From Flavobacteriaceae bacterium (GTDB lineage Bacteria; Bacteroidota; Bacteroidia; Flavobacteriales; Flavobacteriaceae), in the NCBI GenBank assembly GCA_013373105.1, contig JABXIJ010000015.1, forward strand, positions 1 to 64,000: a DNA stretch of 64,000 bases. The letters run 5' to 3'. Shown piece by piece: positions 51,679 through 61,452 of the stretch. The notes under the pieces are model-generated. The model did no database searches and was not told the origin of the DNA. It saw only the letters and a program-made list of their open reading frames with translations. The position numbers and the translations under genes were made by a program. Numbering within the stretch: the first letter of the stretch is position 1; each line of letters starts with the position of its first letter.

Positions 51679-52779
51679 TTAATTTTCTTTTATAGACACA
51701 CTACCATATTGCGAATCTATCTTTATTTTTGAATTTGAGTTTCCAGTTCCAAATTTTCCTTCGTAGTATTTTTTTGTGTTTTTACTAATTTGCTTAGAGA
51801 AATCCATTTTATCTTTATCACCTCTTAAGCTTGCATACTGTACTCTTAAGCTTGCGTACTGTAAATCTATTTCAAAGTTGAAAGTAGTACCAGAAGCTAC
51901 ATCTATTCGTATTCCCGTATATTGTGCATCTATATCTATAAAATCAAACCCTTTAGTTAAGTTTTTAATAGATAAAGAACCATAGTCAGAATCAATTTTT
52001 AACGTCTTATTAATGGTTCCAAAACGCATTTCTGTATAATCTGTGTTTCCTTTTATTTCATCTGCTTCATCAATAGTAATAGAGCCATAATCTGTATTAA
52101 AATCTACAGTTTTCGCTTTTTCAATTGTTAAGGTTGAATAATCTGAATTGATATTTAAATCTTTTGATTCTTCTATAGTAATTTTTGAATAATCTGTGTT
52201 TATTGATCCACTATTTATATAACCAATTGTTGAATTGCTACAATAATCTAAATTAACTGAGTTGCTTTCTGCATTTAACTCTCCTATTGAAATTTTACCA
52301 TAATCGCAGTTAATATTTGCAGTACCTTTTAAATTATTTAACATAATACTACCATAGTCGTTGCTTAAATCTGCATCATTGGTAATTGGCATTTTTACGA
52401 TATAATTTATTTTGTAATTAGTTTTATTGTTGTTTTTCCAGAAAGTCCAACTTTTACGAGATTTTTCTATAGTTGTCTTAGCAGAAACGAAACTAGATGA
52501 GTTTTCAAACTCTACATCTATATTATCTAACCAATTTTGAACATCATCTAAATCATCTCCTTTTACAATAATGTTAACTTCAATTTCCACTCTATTTTCA
52601 TTCCAAGTAGTTACTTTAACATCTCCATATTTATTACTAATACTAACCTTAGCGTCTTTATTTACTTTGAATTCCTTTTTAATTGTTCTACTTTTTTCAT
52701 GTTTTTTCTTAACAACATTTGCATTACCTACAAATGGTATAAGGAGTAATGCAATAACTATTTTAAATAAAGGTTTCAT
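51679..52779 (-). CDS. Exported solenoid-repeat protein (DUF4097-like)
   Basis: Signal peptide; about 10 repeats of (S/T/N)DYGS(I/L)(T/S)I spaced 17-19 aa. Confidence 0.75.
   Translation of the reverse strand: MKPLFKIVIALLLIPFVGNANVVKKKHEKSRTIKKEFKVNKDAKVSISNKYGDVKVTTWNENRVEIEVNIIVKGDDLDDVQNWLDNIDVEFENSSSFVSAKTTIEKSRKSWTFWKNNNKTNYKINYIVKMPITNDADLSNDYGSIMLNNLKGTANINCDYGKISIGELNAESNSVNLDYCSNSTIGYINSGSINTDYSKITIEESKDLNINSDYSTLTIEKAKTVDFNTDYGSITIDEADEIKGNTDYTEMRFGTINKTLKIDSDYGSLSIKNLTKGFDFIDIDAQYTGIRIDVASGTTFNFEIDLQYASLRVQYASLRGDKDKMDFSKQISKNTKKYYEGKFGTGNSNSKIKIDSQYGSVSIKEN
51822..51863. repeat. 21-bp tandem duplication inside the solenoid gene
   Basis: ctcttaagcttgcatactgta / ctcttaagcttgcgtactgta, 20/21 identical. 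Confidence 0.9.
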
Positions 52780-53287
52780 TATCTATAATTTTTGGATTTT
52801 TAATTTGTTCTATTTGTTGTAATACATTTTCTAAAATTTGTAAACGTTGCTGATAGTTTTTAATCATAGCATTTATAATTTTAGCTTGATTTCTGTTTTT
52901 ATTAAGTTCTTCAACAAACAATGCGTAACTTTCTTCTAGTTCTTCTAGTTCATTTAAAGCACTTTCTATAACAGTTTCGGTATTTAAACTTCTGTTTTTT
53001 TCTATGGTTTTTAACTCTTGATTTATTGTTCTAATAAAATAATTTTGCACTTCTTCCATTTTTGGAGAAACATCTGCCAAATCAAAGGTTTTAGGTTGTT
53101 GTAAACTACCCAAATAAAATCCTATTAATAAAACAATTGAAGCAGCTACAGATAACCATTTCCAAGAATATTTTTTTTCATTAGAACTACGATTGAGTTT
53201 TCGTTCAAAACGTTCTAAATGACCAGCTTGTGGTTCTTGTAAATCGAAATTATTGTCTGAAAAAAAAGTATTTAATTTATCTTCCAT
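52763..53287 (-). CDS. Single-pass membrane protein, anti-sigma-like
   Basis: Cytoplasmic N-terminus, TM WLSVAASIVLLIGFYLG, coiled C-terminus; overlaps the sigma gene by 11 nt. Confidence 0.65.
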   Translation of the reverse strand: MEDKLNTFFSDNNFDLQEPQAGHLERFERKLNRSSNEKKYSWKWLSVAASIVLLIGFYLGSLQQPKTFDLADVSPKMEEVQNYFIRTINQELKTIEKNRSLNTETVIESALNELEELEESYALFVEELNKNRNQAKIINAMIKNYQQRLQILENVLQQIEQIKNPKIIDNETFI

Positions 53288-53846
53288 ACGCTTGTGTATT
53301 TATACTATTTGCAAGTATTACTTGTTTTAATTTTTTCTTAGCTCTAGAAACAGTTGTTCTCACATTTTCATTTGTATAATTTAATATCAAACCAATTTCT
53401 TCATAATCATAACCTTCAATTAAATTTAAGGTTAATACCAGCCTATAATTTTCTTTTAAACTTTGTAAATAATTAAGTACGCTTTTAGGATTTATTCCTT
53501 GGTAATTTAACGCTACATCATCATCTTCTTCTTTAGAGGAAACTACTTCAAGCTTAACTTCATCATACCTATTTATTTTTTTTAATTGTGTTAAACTTTT
53601 ATTGATTACTATTCTTTTTAACCATGTACCAAAAGTTACTTCTCCTTTAAAAGAATCAATTTTTGTAAACGCTGTTAAAAAAGCTTCTTGCATTATATCT
53701 TCTGCTTCATAACTATCTTTTAAAATACGTATTGCACTATTATACATAGCTTTATAATAAGCTTTATACAACTGTAACTGAGCATTTTTATCAGATTTTT
53801 TACAGCGTTCTACAAGGTTAGTTATATGTTGTTGGTTAGCTTCCAA
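53277..53846 (-). CDS. ECF RNA polymerase sigma factor
   Basis: YNSAIRILKDSYEAEDIMQEAFLTAFTKIDSFKGEVTFGTWLKRIVINKSL; region 4 LIEGYDYEEIGLILNYTNENVRTTVSRAKKKLK. Confidence 0.93.
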   Translation of the reverse strand: MEANQQHITNLVERCKKSDKNAQLQLYKAYYKAMYNSAIRILKDSYEAEDIMQEAFLTAFTKIDSFKGEVTFGTWLKRIVINKSLTQLKKINRYDEVKLEVVSSKEEDDDVALNYQGINPKSVLNYLQSLKENYRLVLTLNLIEGYDYEEIGLILNYTNENVRTTVSRAKKKLKQVILANSINTQAYGR

Positions 53847-54056
53847 TGAAACAAATCTATACTAAAGACAACTGGATTTTTTATTTGTTACAGTTTTTAA
53901 TTTTATAAATGTAAATATTTTTATTTGCCTATTTTTATTTGGCATAAGAATTGACATTTATTATCTAGTATACATCAGGGTATATTGTAAATTACTGATA
54001 TTTAGATTTTTAAAAAGTAGAAAATGATGTTATGATTCTTGAAATACAAAACATAA

Positions 54057-54069
54057 TGTCAGAATGACA
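54057..54069. promoter_or_regulatory. Inverted repeat TGTCA-GAA-TGACA just upstream of lon
   Basis: Perfect 5-bp half-sites, 12 nt before the ATG. Confidence 0.5.
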
Positions 54070-54081
54070 GAGATATAGCAT

Positions 54082-56535
54082 ATGAGCAGAAGAAAGTTTG
54101 TTAAATTAGACAGTTTGTCTTTTCAGAATGTAATTAATGAAGATTCTGAGTTAATTCCTTTAATGACACCAGAAGATGAAGAAATCATCAATAAAGAAAG
54201 TGTTCCTAAAGTGTTACCTATATTGCCTTTACGTAATACAGTTTTATTTCCTGGTGTTGTAATTCCAATTACAGCAGGTAGAGACAAATCTATACAACTT
54301 ATAAAAGAAGCCAATAAAGGTGATAAAATTATTGGTGTTGTAGCACAAAGAAATGAAGAAAAAGAAGAGCCAACGCTACAAGATATTTACACTACAGGAG
54401 TTGTAGCTCAAATTCTAAGAGTGTTAAAAATGCCAGATGGTAATACAACAGTTATCATTCAAGGTAAAAAACGCTTTGAAATTGATACAATAATTCAAGA
54501 AAAACCATATTTAAAAGCGACTGTTAAAGAAGCTTTAGAAGATAAAATTATTGGCGATGAAAAAGAATTTGAGGCCATAATAGATTCTATCAAAGAACAA
54601 GCATTAGAGGTTATTAAAGAAAACCCTATGTTACCTTCTGAAGCATCTTTTGCCATAAAAAATATTCACTCAAATGCGTTTTTGGTAAACTTTATTGCTG
54701 CTAATATGGATTTAAGTGTAATGCAAAAACAAGTTATTTTAGAAAAAGATAACTTAAAAGAACGTGCACTACTTACACTTAAAAACTTAAACAAAGAATT
54801 ACAAAAACTAAAACTTAGAAACGATATTCAATCTAAAACTAGAGAAGATCTAGATCAACAACAACGAGAATACTATTTACACCAACAATTAAAAACTATT
54901 CAAGAAGAATTAGGTGGCGCTTCAAACGATCAAGAATTGGAAGAAATGCGTAAGCAAGCCAAAACCAAAAAATGGTCTAAAGAAGTTGGTGAAACTTTTG
55001 AAAAGGAGTTGAATAGACTTAAAAGAATGAATCCTCAAGCAGCTGAATATGGTGTACAAAGAAGTTATCTAGAATTATTGTTAGAATTACCTTGGGGAAT
55101 TTATACAGAAGATAAATTCGATTTAAAAAATGCTCAAAAAGTATTAGATAGAGATCATTTTGGATTAGAAAAAGTTAAAGAGCGTATTATAGAATATTTA
55201 GCAGTTTTAAAGCTAAAGGGCGATATGAAATCGCCAATAATATGTTTATATGGTCCTCCAGGAGTTGGTAAAACATCTTTAGGAAAGTCTATTGCAGAAT
55301 CTTTAGGACGTAAGTATGTTAGAATGTCTTTGGGAGGTTTGAGAGATGAAGCTGAGATTAGAGGACATAGAAAAACATATATTGGAGCAATGCCAGGTCG
55401 TTTAATTCAGAATTTAAAAAAGGCTGGAACTTCAAACCCTGTTTATGTTTTAGATGAGATTGATAAGTTAGGTAATAGTCATCAAGGAGATCCTTCTTCA
55501 GCAATGTTAGAAGTTTTAGACCCAGAACAAAATACAGCTTTCTACGATAATTATTTAGAAGTTGGTTACGACTTATCTAAAGTACTTTTTATAGCTACTG
55601 CTAATAATTTAGGACAAATTCCATGGGCTTTGCGTGATAGAATGGAAATAATAAATGTTACAGGTTACACAATTGAAGAAAAAGTTGAAATTGCTAAAAA
55701 ACACTTGTTACCTAAACAATTAAAAGAGCATGGTTTAACATCTAAAGATATTAAGCTAGGTAAAAAACAAATTGAATTTGTAGTAGAAGGATATACACGT
55801 GAATCTGGAGTTCGTGGTTTAGAAAAGCAAATAGCGAAAGTAGTTCGTTTTGCTGCTAAATCTATTGCTTTGGAAGAAGAATATGATATAAATTTATCAA
55901 TAGAAAAAGTAGAAGAAATATTAGGAACACCTAGAAATAAAGACAAATACGAGAGTAATAATGTTGCTGGAGTAGTTACTGGTTTAGCTTGGACTAGAGT
56001 AGGAGGTGATATTCTTTTTATAGAATCAATATTATCTAAAGGAAAAGGAAACTTATCTATTACTGGTAATTTAGGTAATGTAATGAAAGAGTCTGCTACT
56101 ATTGCAATGAAATATATAAAGTCTAATGCAGAAACTTTTGGCATTAATTCAGATATTTTAGATAAATACGATGTTCATATTCATGTTCCAGAAGGAGCAA
56201 CTCCAAAAGATGGTCCTAGTGCAGGTATAACCATGTTAACTTCTTTAGTATCCTCTTATACTCAACGTAGGGTAAAAAGTAAATTAGCTATGACTGGTGA
56301 AATTACTTTACGTGGAAAAGTCTTACCTGTTGGTGGAATTAAAGAAAAAATTTTAGCTGCAAAGAGAGCTAATATTAGAGAGATTATTTTATGTGAGGAT
56401 AACAGAAAAGACGTTTTAGAAATCAAAGAGAGTTATTTAAAAGGGCTAACATTTCATTATGTTTCTGATATGAAACAAGTTATAGAAATAGCGCTTACCA
56501 AACAAAAGGTAAAAAATGCTAAAAAATTAATATAA
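54082..56535 (+). CDS. lon: ATP-dependent endopeptidase La
   Basis: [79 protein letters not shown]. Confidence 0.97.
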   Translation: MSRRKFVKLDSLSFQNVINEDSELIPLMTPEDEEIINKESVPKVLPILPLRNTVLFPGVVIPITAGRDKSIQLIKEANKGDKIIGVVAQRNEEKEEPTLQDIYTTGVVAQILRVLKMPDGNTTVIIQGKKRFEIDTIIQEKPYLKATVKEALEDKIIGDEKEFEAIIDSIKEQALEVIKENPMLPSEASFAIKNIHSNAFLVNFIAANMDLSVMQKQVILEKDNLKERALLTLKNLNKELQKLKLRNDIQSKTREDLDQQQREYYLHQQLKTIQEELGGASNDQELEEMRKQAKTKKWSKEVGETFEKELNRLKRMNPQAAEYGVQRSYLELLLELPWGIYTEDKFDLKNAQKVLDRDHFGLEKVKERIIEYLAVLKLKGDMKSPIICLYGPPGVGKTSLGKSIAESLGRKYVRMSLGGLRDEAEIRGHRKTYIGAMPGRLIQNLKKAGTSNPVYVLDEIDKLGNSHQGDPSSAMLEVLDPEQNTAFYDNYLEVGYDLSKVLFIATANNLGQIPWALRDRMEIINVTGYTIEEKVEIAKKHLLPKQLKEHGLTSKDIKLGKKQIEFVVEGYTRESGVRGLEKQIAKVVRFAAKSIALEEEYDINLSIEKVEEILGTPRNKDKYESNNVAGVVTGLAWTRVGGDILFIESILSKGKGNLSITGNLGNVMKESATIAMKYIKSNAETFGINSDILDKYDVHIHVPEGATPKDGPSAGITMLTSLVSSYTQRRVKSKLAMTGEITLRGKVLPVGGIKEKILAAKRANIREIILCEDNRKDVLEIKESYLKGLTFHYVSDMKQVIEIALTKQKVKNAKKLI

Positions 56536-56565
56536 AAAAAGCCTCCAAAGTTGGAGGCTTTTTTT
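56534..56565 (+). terminator. lon terminator
   Basis: AAAAAAAGCCTCCAA-AG-TTGGAGGCTTTTTTT. Confidence 0.9.
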
Positions 56566-56698
56566 ATTTAGTCATTACAATAGCAAACATAAAAAGTAAA
56601 ACTTTAGAAGCTCTTTTCATAATTGATTGATTTTAATTTGACTCTTAAAGGTATAAAAAGTTAATAAACAATTTATATTTAATAAGAAATTAAATTTT

Positions 56699-57478
56699 TT
56701 ATGAAAAGTGTTTCTTGGCTTCGTTCCAATAGACATCCATTTCATCTAAAGACATATCATGTAGAGTTCTACCTTTTGCTTTAGCTGCTTGTTCGAGATA
56801 TTTAAAACGATTAATGAATTTCTTATTAGTTTTTTCTAGTGCATTTTCTGGATTTACACCAATAAAACGTGCATAGTTAATCATAGAAAATAACACATCT
56901 CCAAATTCTTTTTCTATGTTTTCTGTGTTACCTTTTTCAATTTCAGTATTTAGTTCTGCAAGTTCTTCTTGTACTTTTTCCCAAACTTGTTCAGGTTTTT
57001 CCCAATCAAAACCAACACCAGAAACTTTATCTTGTATTCTATTGGCTTTTACAACTGCAGGTAAACTTTTAGGAACACCCTCTAAAACCGATTTTTTGCC
57101 TTCTTTTAATTTTAGCTGCTCCCAATTTCTTTTTACATCCTCTTCATTGTTAACTTTAACATCTCCATAAATATGAGGGTGTCTTTCAATTAGTTTGTCA
57201 GAAATTGAATTAGCAACATCTGCAATATCAAAATCGTTTGTTTCACTACCAATTTTTGCATAAAAAATGATGTGCAAGAGAACATCACCCAATTCATTTT
57301 TTATTTCTGAGAGATCTTTGTCTAGAATAGCATCTGCTAATTCATAGGTTTCTTCTATGGTTAGATGGCGCAGACTTTCAAAGGTTTGTTTTTTATCCCA
57401 TGGACATTTAACTCGTAAATCATCCATGATGTCTAGTAACCTGTTTAATGCAGAAAGTTGCTCTTTTCTAGAATTCAA
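56699..57478 (-). CDS. mazG: Nucleoside triphosphate pyrophosphohydrolase MazG
   Basis: LLDIMDDLRVKCPWDKKQTFESLRHLTIEETYELADAI, ELGDVLLHIIFYAKIG. Confidence 0.93.
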   Translation of the reverse strand: MNSRKEQLSALNRLLDIMDDLRVKCPWDKKQTFESLRHLTIEETYELADAILDKDLSEIKNELGDVLLHIIFYAKIGSETNDFDIADVANSISDKLIERHPHIYGDVKVNNEEDVKRNWEQLKLKEGKKSVLEGVPKSLPAVVKANRIQDKVSGVGFDWEKPEQVWEKVQEELAELNTEIEKGNTENIEKEFGDVLFSMINYARFIGVNPENALEKTNKKFINRFKYLEQAAKAKGRTLHDMSLDEMDVYWNEAKKHFS

Positions 57479-57491
57479 AGTCTATTAATTT

Positions 57492-57917
57492 TTATTCAGC
57501 ATCTGTTACTTCAGCTGATTCTTCAACTTTAGAAAAGTCGAAACCAGCATCAATTAAAATGTTAAACCACTGAATTACTTTTTTTATGTTTGAAGTGTAT
57601 ACTCTTTCATCATCATAATTTGGTAATACTTCTGCAAAAAAACTTTGCAGTTTATTACCACTCTCTTTATGAGAAATTGCTTTTTTACCTTCAGTTTTAG
57701 TATTAATTGCTTTAAAAACTTCGAGAAGTGGAATATCTTCTTCATAAGTATAAATTGCAATGTTTTCAAGTAAACTAACATTTTGTGTTGCGCTAATAGC
57801 AATTCTTTTTTGGTCTAATAAAGACTCAACAATTATTGCATTTTTAGACTGTGAAATAACTTGAAATAATCCTGGCTTTCCAGAAACTGATATAATTTTA
57901 CTAAACTCCATATTCAA
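57492..57917 (-). CDS. DUF5606 family protein
   Basis: MEFSKIISVSGKPGLFQVISQSKNAIIVESLLDQKRIAI. Confidence 0.85.
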   Translation of the reverse strand: MNMEFSKIISVSGKPGLFQVISQSKNAIIVESLLDQKRIAISATQNVSLLENIAIYTYEEDIPLLEVFKAINTKTEGKKAISHKESGNKLQSFFAEVLPNYDDERVYTSNIKKVIQWFNILIDAGFDFSKVEESAEVTDAE

Positions 57918-57925
57918 TTAGTAGG

Positions 57926-58516
57926 TTATCTTGATTTTTTTAAATTAGGAAAACGCATTCTGTAATCTGCTCTAATTTTTCCTTTTGAAATATTTTCTAA
58001 TTTTTTCTTTAACAAACGTTTTTTTAAAGAAGGTAATTTATCTGTAAATAAAATGCCTTCAATATGATCATATTCGTGCTGAAAAACTCTAGCAGCTAAA
58101 CCATCTAAAGTTTCTGTGTGCGTATTAAAGTCTTCATCTTGATAAGTGAAAGTAACTTTGGATTGTCTATACACATCATGTCTAACATCTGGTATACTTA
58201 AGCAGCCTTCATTAAAAGCCCATTCATCACCTTCTTCTTCTAAAATTTGAGCATTTATAAAAACTTTATTAAAATTTTTTAAAGTCTCTTTCTCATCGTC
58301 ACTTAATTCATCATCTTCTGCAAATGGTGAGGCATCAATTACAAACAAACGAATTGCTTTACCAATTTGTGGAGCAGCTAAACCAACACCAGCAGCATTG
58401 TACATGGTTTCTTTCATGTTAGCAATAAGCTCTTTTAAGTTTGGATAATCTGCATTAATTTCTTTTGCTACTTCTCTTAAAACAGGATCACCATAAGCAA
58501 CTATAGGTAAAATCAT
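57926..58516 (-). CDS. def: Peptide deformylase
   Basis: GVGLAAPQIG, EGCLSIP, QHEYDHIEGILF. Confidence 0.95.
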   Translation of the reverse strand: MILPIVAYGDPVLREVAKEINADYPNLKELIANMKETMYNAAGVGLAAPQIGKAIRLFVIDASPFAEDDELSDDEKETLKNFNKVFINAQILEEEGDEWAFNEGCLSIPDVRHDVYRQSKVTFTYQDEDFNTHTETLDGLAARVFQHEYDHIEGILFTDKLPSLKKRLLKKKLENISKGKIRADYRMRFPNLKKSR

Positions 58517-58588
58517 TTCTTAAAATTTAGTTGGCAAAAATACAACTTAGATTAACTAATTACGAATTTTTGATTTAGTAATTTTTCT

Positions 58589-58999
58589 TTATTTACTATA
58601 CAAATACGATTGTAGAATAATAGTTGCACTTATTTCATCAACTAAGGCCTTATCTCTTCTTTGCTTTTTTTTAAGTCCACCATCTATCATTGTCTGAAAC
58701 GCCATTTTAGAGGTAAAACGTTCATCAACTCTTTCTAAAGGAATTGAAGGGAAGTTTGATTTTAATTTTTTAAGAAAAGGTTTTATTAAATGCTCACTTT
58801 CACTATCAGTATTATTTAATTGTTTTGGTTTACCAATTATAAATAACTCTACATTTTCTTTAGTAGTGTACTCTTTTAGAAAATGAATTACATCTTCTGT
58901 AGCTACAGTTGTTAATCCAGATGCAATTATTTGTAATTCATCTGTTATTGCTATACCAGTTCTTTTTTTACCAAAATCTAATGCTAAAATTCTTCCCAA
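58589..58999 (-). CDS. ruvX: Holliday junction resolvase RuvX/YqgF
   Basis: MGRILALDFGKKRTGIAITDELQIIASGL, VDERFTSKMA. Confidence 0.93.
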   Translation of the reverse strand: MGRILALDFGKKRTGIAITDELQIIASGLTTVATEDVIHFLKEYTTKENVELFIIGKPKQLNNTDSESEHLIKPFLKKLKSNFPSIPLERVDERFTSKMAFQTMIDGGLKKKQRRDKALVDEISATIILQSYLYSK

Positions 59000-59093
59000 T
59001 TTGTTTAAAATTTTTTCAAAAATACGAAATTTAACAAGCTATCTTAATCTGTTTAAAAAACGTATATTCGTTTAAAATTTTTAATGATAGATT

Positions 59094-59101
59094 TATATTT
59101 G
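59094..59101 (+). promoter_or_regulatory. Putative -7 element (TATATTTG) for dapD
   Basis: TAnnTTTG match 20 nt upstream of ATG. Confidence 0.5.
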
Positions 59102-59120
59102 CATCATTAAAATTCAAACC

Positions 59121-59936
59121 ATGGAAAACATAAAAAATATTATTGAATCTGCTTGGGAAAATCGTTCTTTATTACAAGAACAAACTACAATAGATACTAT
59201 TAGAAATGTAATAGATTTATTAGATAAAGGTGAGTTAAGAGTAGCTGAACCAACTGCTAACGGATGGCAAGTAAATGAATGGGTTAAAAAAGCTGTTGTA
59301 TTATATTTCCCAATTCAGAAAATGGAAACTTTAGAGGCTGGTATTTTTGAATATCATGACAAAATTCCTTTAAAGAAAAATTATGCAGAAAGAGGTATAC
59401 GAGTAGTGCCTAACGCAGTTACAAGACATGGTGCATACATTTCTCCTGGCACTATTTTAATGCCAAGTTATGTAAATATTGGCGCATATGTAGATGAAGG
59501 AACTATGGTAGATACTTGGGCAACTGTAGGTTCTTGTGCACAAATAGGTAAAAATGTTCATTTATCTGGAGGTGTAGGAATTGGTGGTGTTTTAGAACCT
59601 TTACAAGCTGCTCCTGTAATTATTGAAGATGGTGCTTTTATTGGCTCAAGATGTATAGTTGTTGAAGGTGTAAGAGTTGAAAAAGAAGCTGTTTTAGGAG
59701 CTAATGTAGTATTAACTATGAGCACTAAAATTATTGATGTTACTGGTGATGAACCAGTTGAAATGAAAGGTGTTGTGCCAGAAAGATCTGTTGTTATTCC
59801 TGGTAGTTATACAAAGAAATTTGCTGCAGGTGAATACAATGTACCTTGTGCATTAATTATTGGAAAAAGAAAAGAAAGTACCAACAAAAAAACTTCATTA
59901 AACGATGCATTACGTGAATATGATGTAGCTGTTTAA
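59121..59936 (+). CDS. dapD: 2,3,4,5-tetrahydropyridine-2,6-dicarboxylate N-succinyltransferase
   Basis: LRVAEPTANGWQVNEWVKKAVVLYFPIQKM, hexapeptide repeats, DEGTMVDTWATVGSCAQIGKNVHLSGG. Confidence 0.95.
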   Translation: MENIKNIIESAWENRSLLQEQTTIDTIRNVIDLLDKGELRVAEPTANGWQVNEWVKKAVVLYFPIQKMETLEAGIFEYHDKIPLKKNYAERGIRVVPNAVTRHGAYISPGTILMPSYVNIGAYVDEGTMVDTWATVGSCAQIGKNVHLSGGVGIGGVLEPLQAAPVIIEDGAFIGSRCIVVEGVRVEKEAVLGANVVLTMSTKIIDVTGDEPVEMKGVVPERSVVIPGSYTKKFAAGEYNVPCALIIGKRKESTNKKTSLNDALREYDVAV

Positions 59937-59945
59937 TAAAATTTA

Positions 59946-60698
59946 ATGAAAAAAATATCAGCAATAATTCCTACTTTAAATGAGGAAATACATATTGAAG
60001 CCGCAATAAAATCTGTAAATTTTGCAGATGAAATAATTGTAATTGATTCATACAGTACAGATAAAACATTAGAAATTGCTGAAAACTATAATGTAAAAAT
60101 CATCAAACGAAAGTTTGATGATTTTTCTTCTCAAAAAAACTATGCAATAGAACAAGCAACTCATCCTTGGATCTATATTTTAGATGCAGATGAGAGAGTA
60201 ACTCCTAGTGTACAAGAAGAAATTTTAGAGGCTGTTAAAAATCCAAAAAACAAAGTTGGTTTTTATGTTAGAAGAAGCTTCTATTTTGCTGGAAAAAACA
60301 TTCATTATGGTGGCTGTCAAAGAGATAGAGTAGTGCGTTTGTTTTTAAAAGAACAATGTAGATATAAAGGTGTTGTTCACGAAACCATAGAAGCTAATGG
60401 AGAATTAGGTTTTTTTAAGAATAAAATTGAACATTATTCTTATAAAGGTTTTGATCATTATATTTCCAAAATGAATCATTATGGTGAATTAAGAGCCAAA
60501 GAGTATTATAAGAAGAAAAAAAAAATAAATTATCTTTTTCATATCATTATTAAACCTTTAGCAAGATTTTTTATTCACTTTATTTTTAGACTTGGGTTTT
60601 TAGATGGCTTTCAGGGTTTTTTATTTGCTAGATGTCAAGCCTATGGAGTCTATGTTAGGTATGTTAAACTATGGCTTTTAAGTAAAAAGGTTAGTTAA
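59946..60698 (+). CDS. Family 2 glycosyltransferase (WaaE/LgtF-like)
   Basis: ISAIIPTLNEEIHIEAAIKSVNFADEIIVIDSYSTDKT, LDADERVTP. Confidence 0.9.
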   Translation: MKKISAIIPTLNEEIHIEAAIKSVNFADEIIVIDSYSTDKTLEIAENYNVKIIKRKFDDFSSQKNYAIEQATHPWIYILDADERVTPSVQEEILEAVKNPKNKVGFYVRRSFYFAGKNIHYGGCQRDRVVRLFLKEQCRYKGVVHETIEANGELGFFKNKIEHYSYKGFDHYISKMNHYGELRAKEYYKKKKKINYLFHIIIKPLARFFIHFIFRLGFLDGFQGFLFARCQAYGVYVRYVKLWLLSKKVS

Positions 60699-61452
60699 TT
60701 CTTCTATTTAAAGATTTATAAAAGAAATAATTTCTAACACATCTATATAACTTGTAGGTAAATAGGGTTATAAGTTGCCAAAAAGGTCTAATAATTTCTC
60801 TAATAACTTTTTTCCAAACAATTAAATTGTTTTGTTGAATTGTACTGCCTCCCATCTCTCTGTCTATACTTCTTACATATTGTATTTTAGTGTTAAATAA
60901 AGGTACTTTATGTTTGTAAACATCTTGCTTCATTACATCTATTGGAGCATAGTAATCACTTAAGTTTTCCGATAATTTTTGAGCAGCTTTTTTACCAATA
61001 ATTTGACCTATCATTAATACAGGAGGCATTAAATACTTAACAAGTAAGTTGTTTTTTTCAAGTGTATAAAAACCTTTTTTACCAGAAATATCTAAAAAAT
61101 CTTCTGTAGTTATTAGTTCTAAAAGCCTTGGTAAATTTGCTATAAAGTTATTTTGAATTAATGCATCATCTTCTAAAACAATCGAAAAATCTTCTGGTTG
61201 ATTAGCTAGAAATTTCCAAAGTTTAAAATGTGTTAAACAAATACCTATTTCACCATCATTAGGAAAAGGAAAATGAGCTAATATATTATGTTTTTTCTTT
61301 TCTTTTTTAATGAACTTTCTATCCAATTCTTTACCATAAACTGCAGAAATTCTAGTAATTGGAATGTTCAATTCTTTGAATTGATTTTCCATAAAATCTC
61401 TTCTATCTTTACTTTTATCTAAGTTTATGTAGTAAAATTTATAAGTACTCAT
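60691..61452 (-). CDS. Family 25 glycosyltransferase
   Basis: YYINLDKSKDRRDFMENQFKELNIPITRISAVYG, GEIGICLTHFKLWKFL, VLEDDA. Confidence 0.88.
   Translation of the reverse strand: MSTYKFYYINLDKSKDRRDFMENQFKELNIPITRISAVYGKELDRKFIKKEKKKHNILAHFPFPNDGEIGICLTHFKLWKFLANQPEDFSIVLEDDALIQNNFIANLPRLLELITTEDFLDISGKKGFYTLEKNNLLVKYLMPPVLMIGQIIGKKAAQKLSENLSDYYAPIDVMKQDVYKHKVPLFNTKIQYVRSIDREMGGSTIQQNNLIVWKKVIREIIRPFWQLITLFTYKLYRCVRNYFFYKSLNRRIN

Noticed and set aside
55665-56144. 159-aa minus-strand ORF
   Set aside because: Antisense shadow of lon; no independent coding signal.
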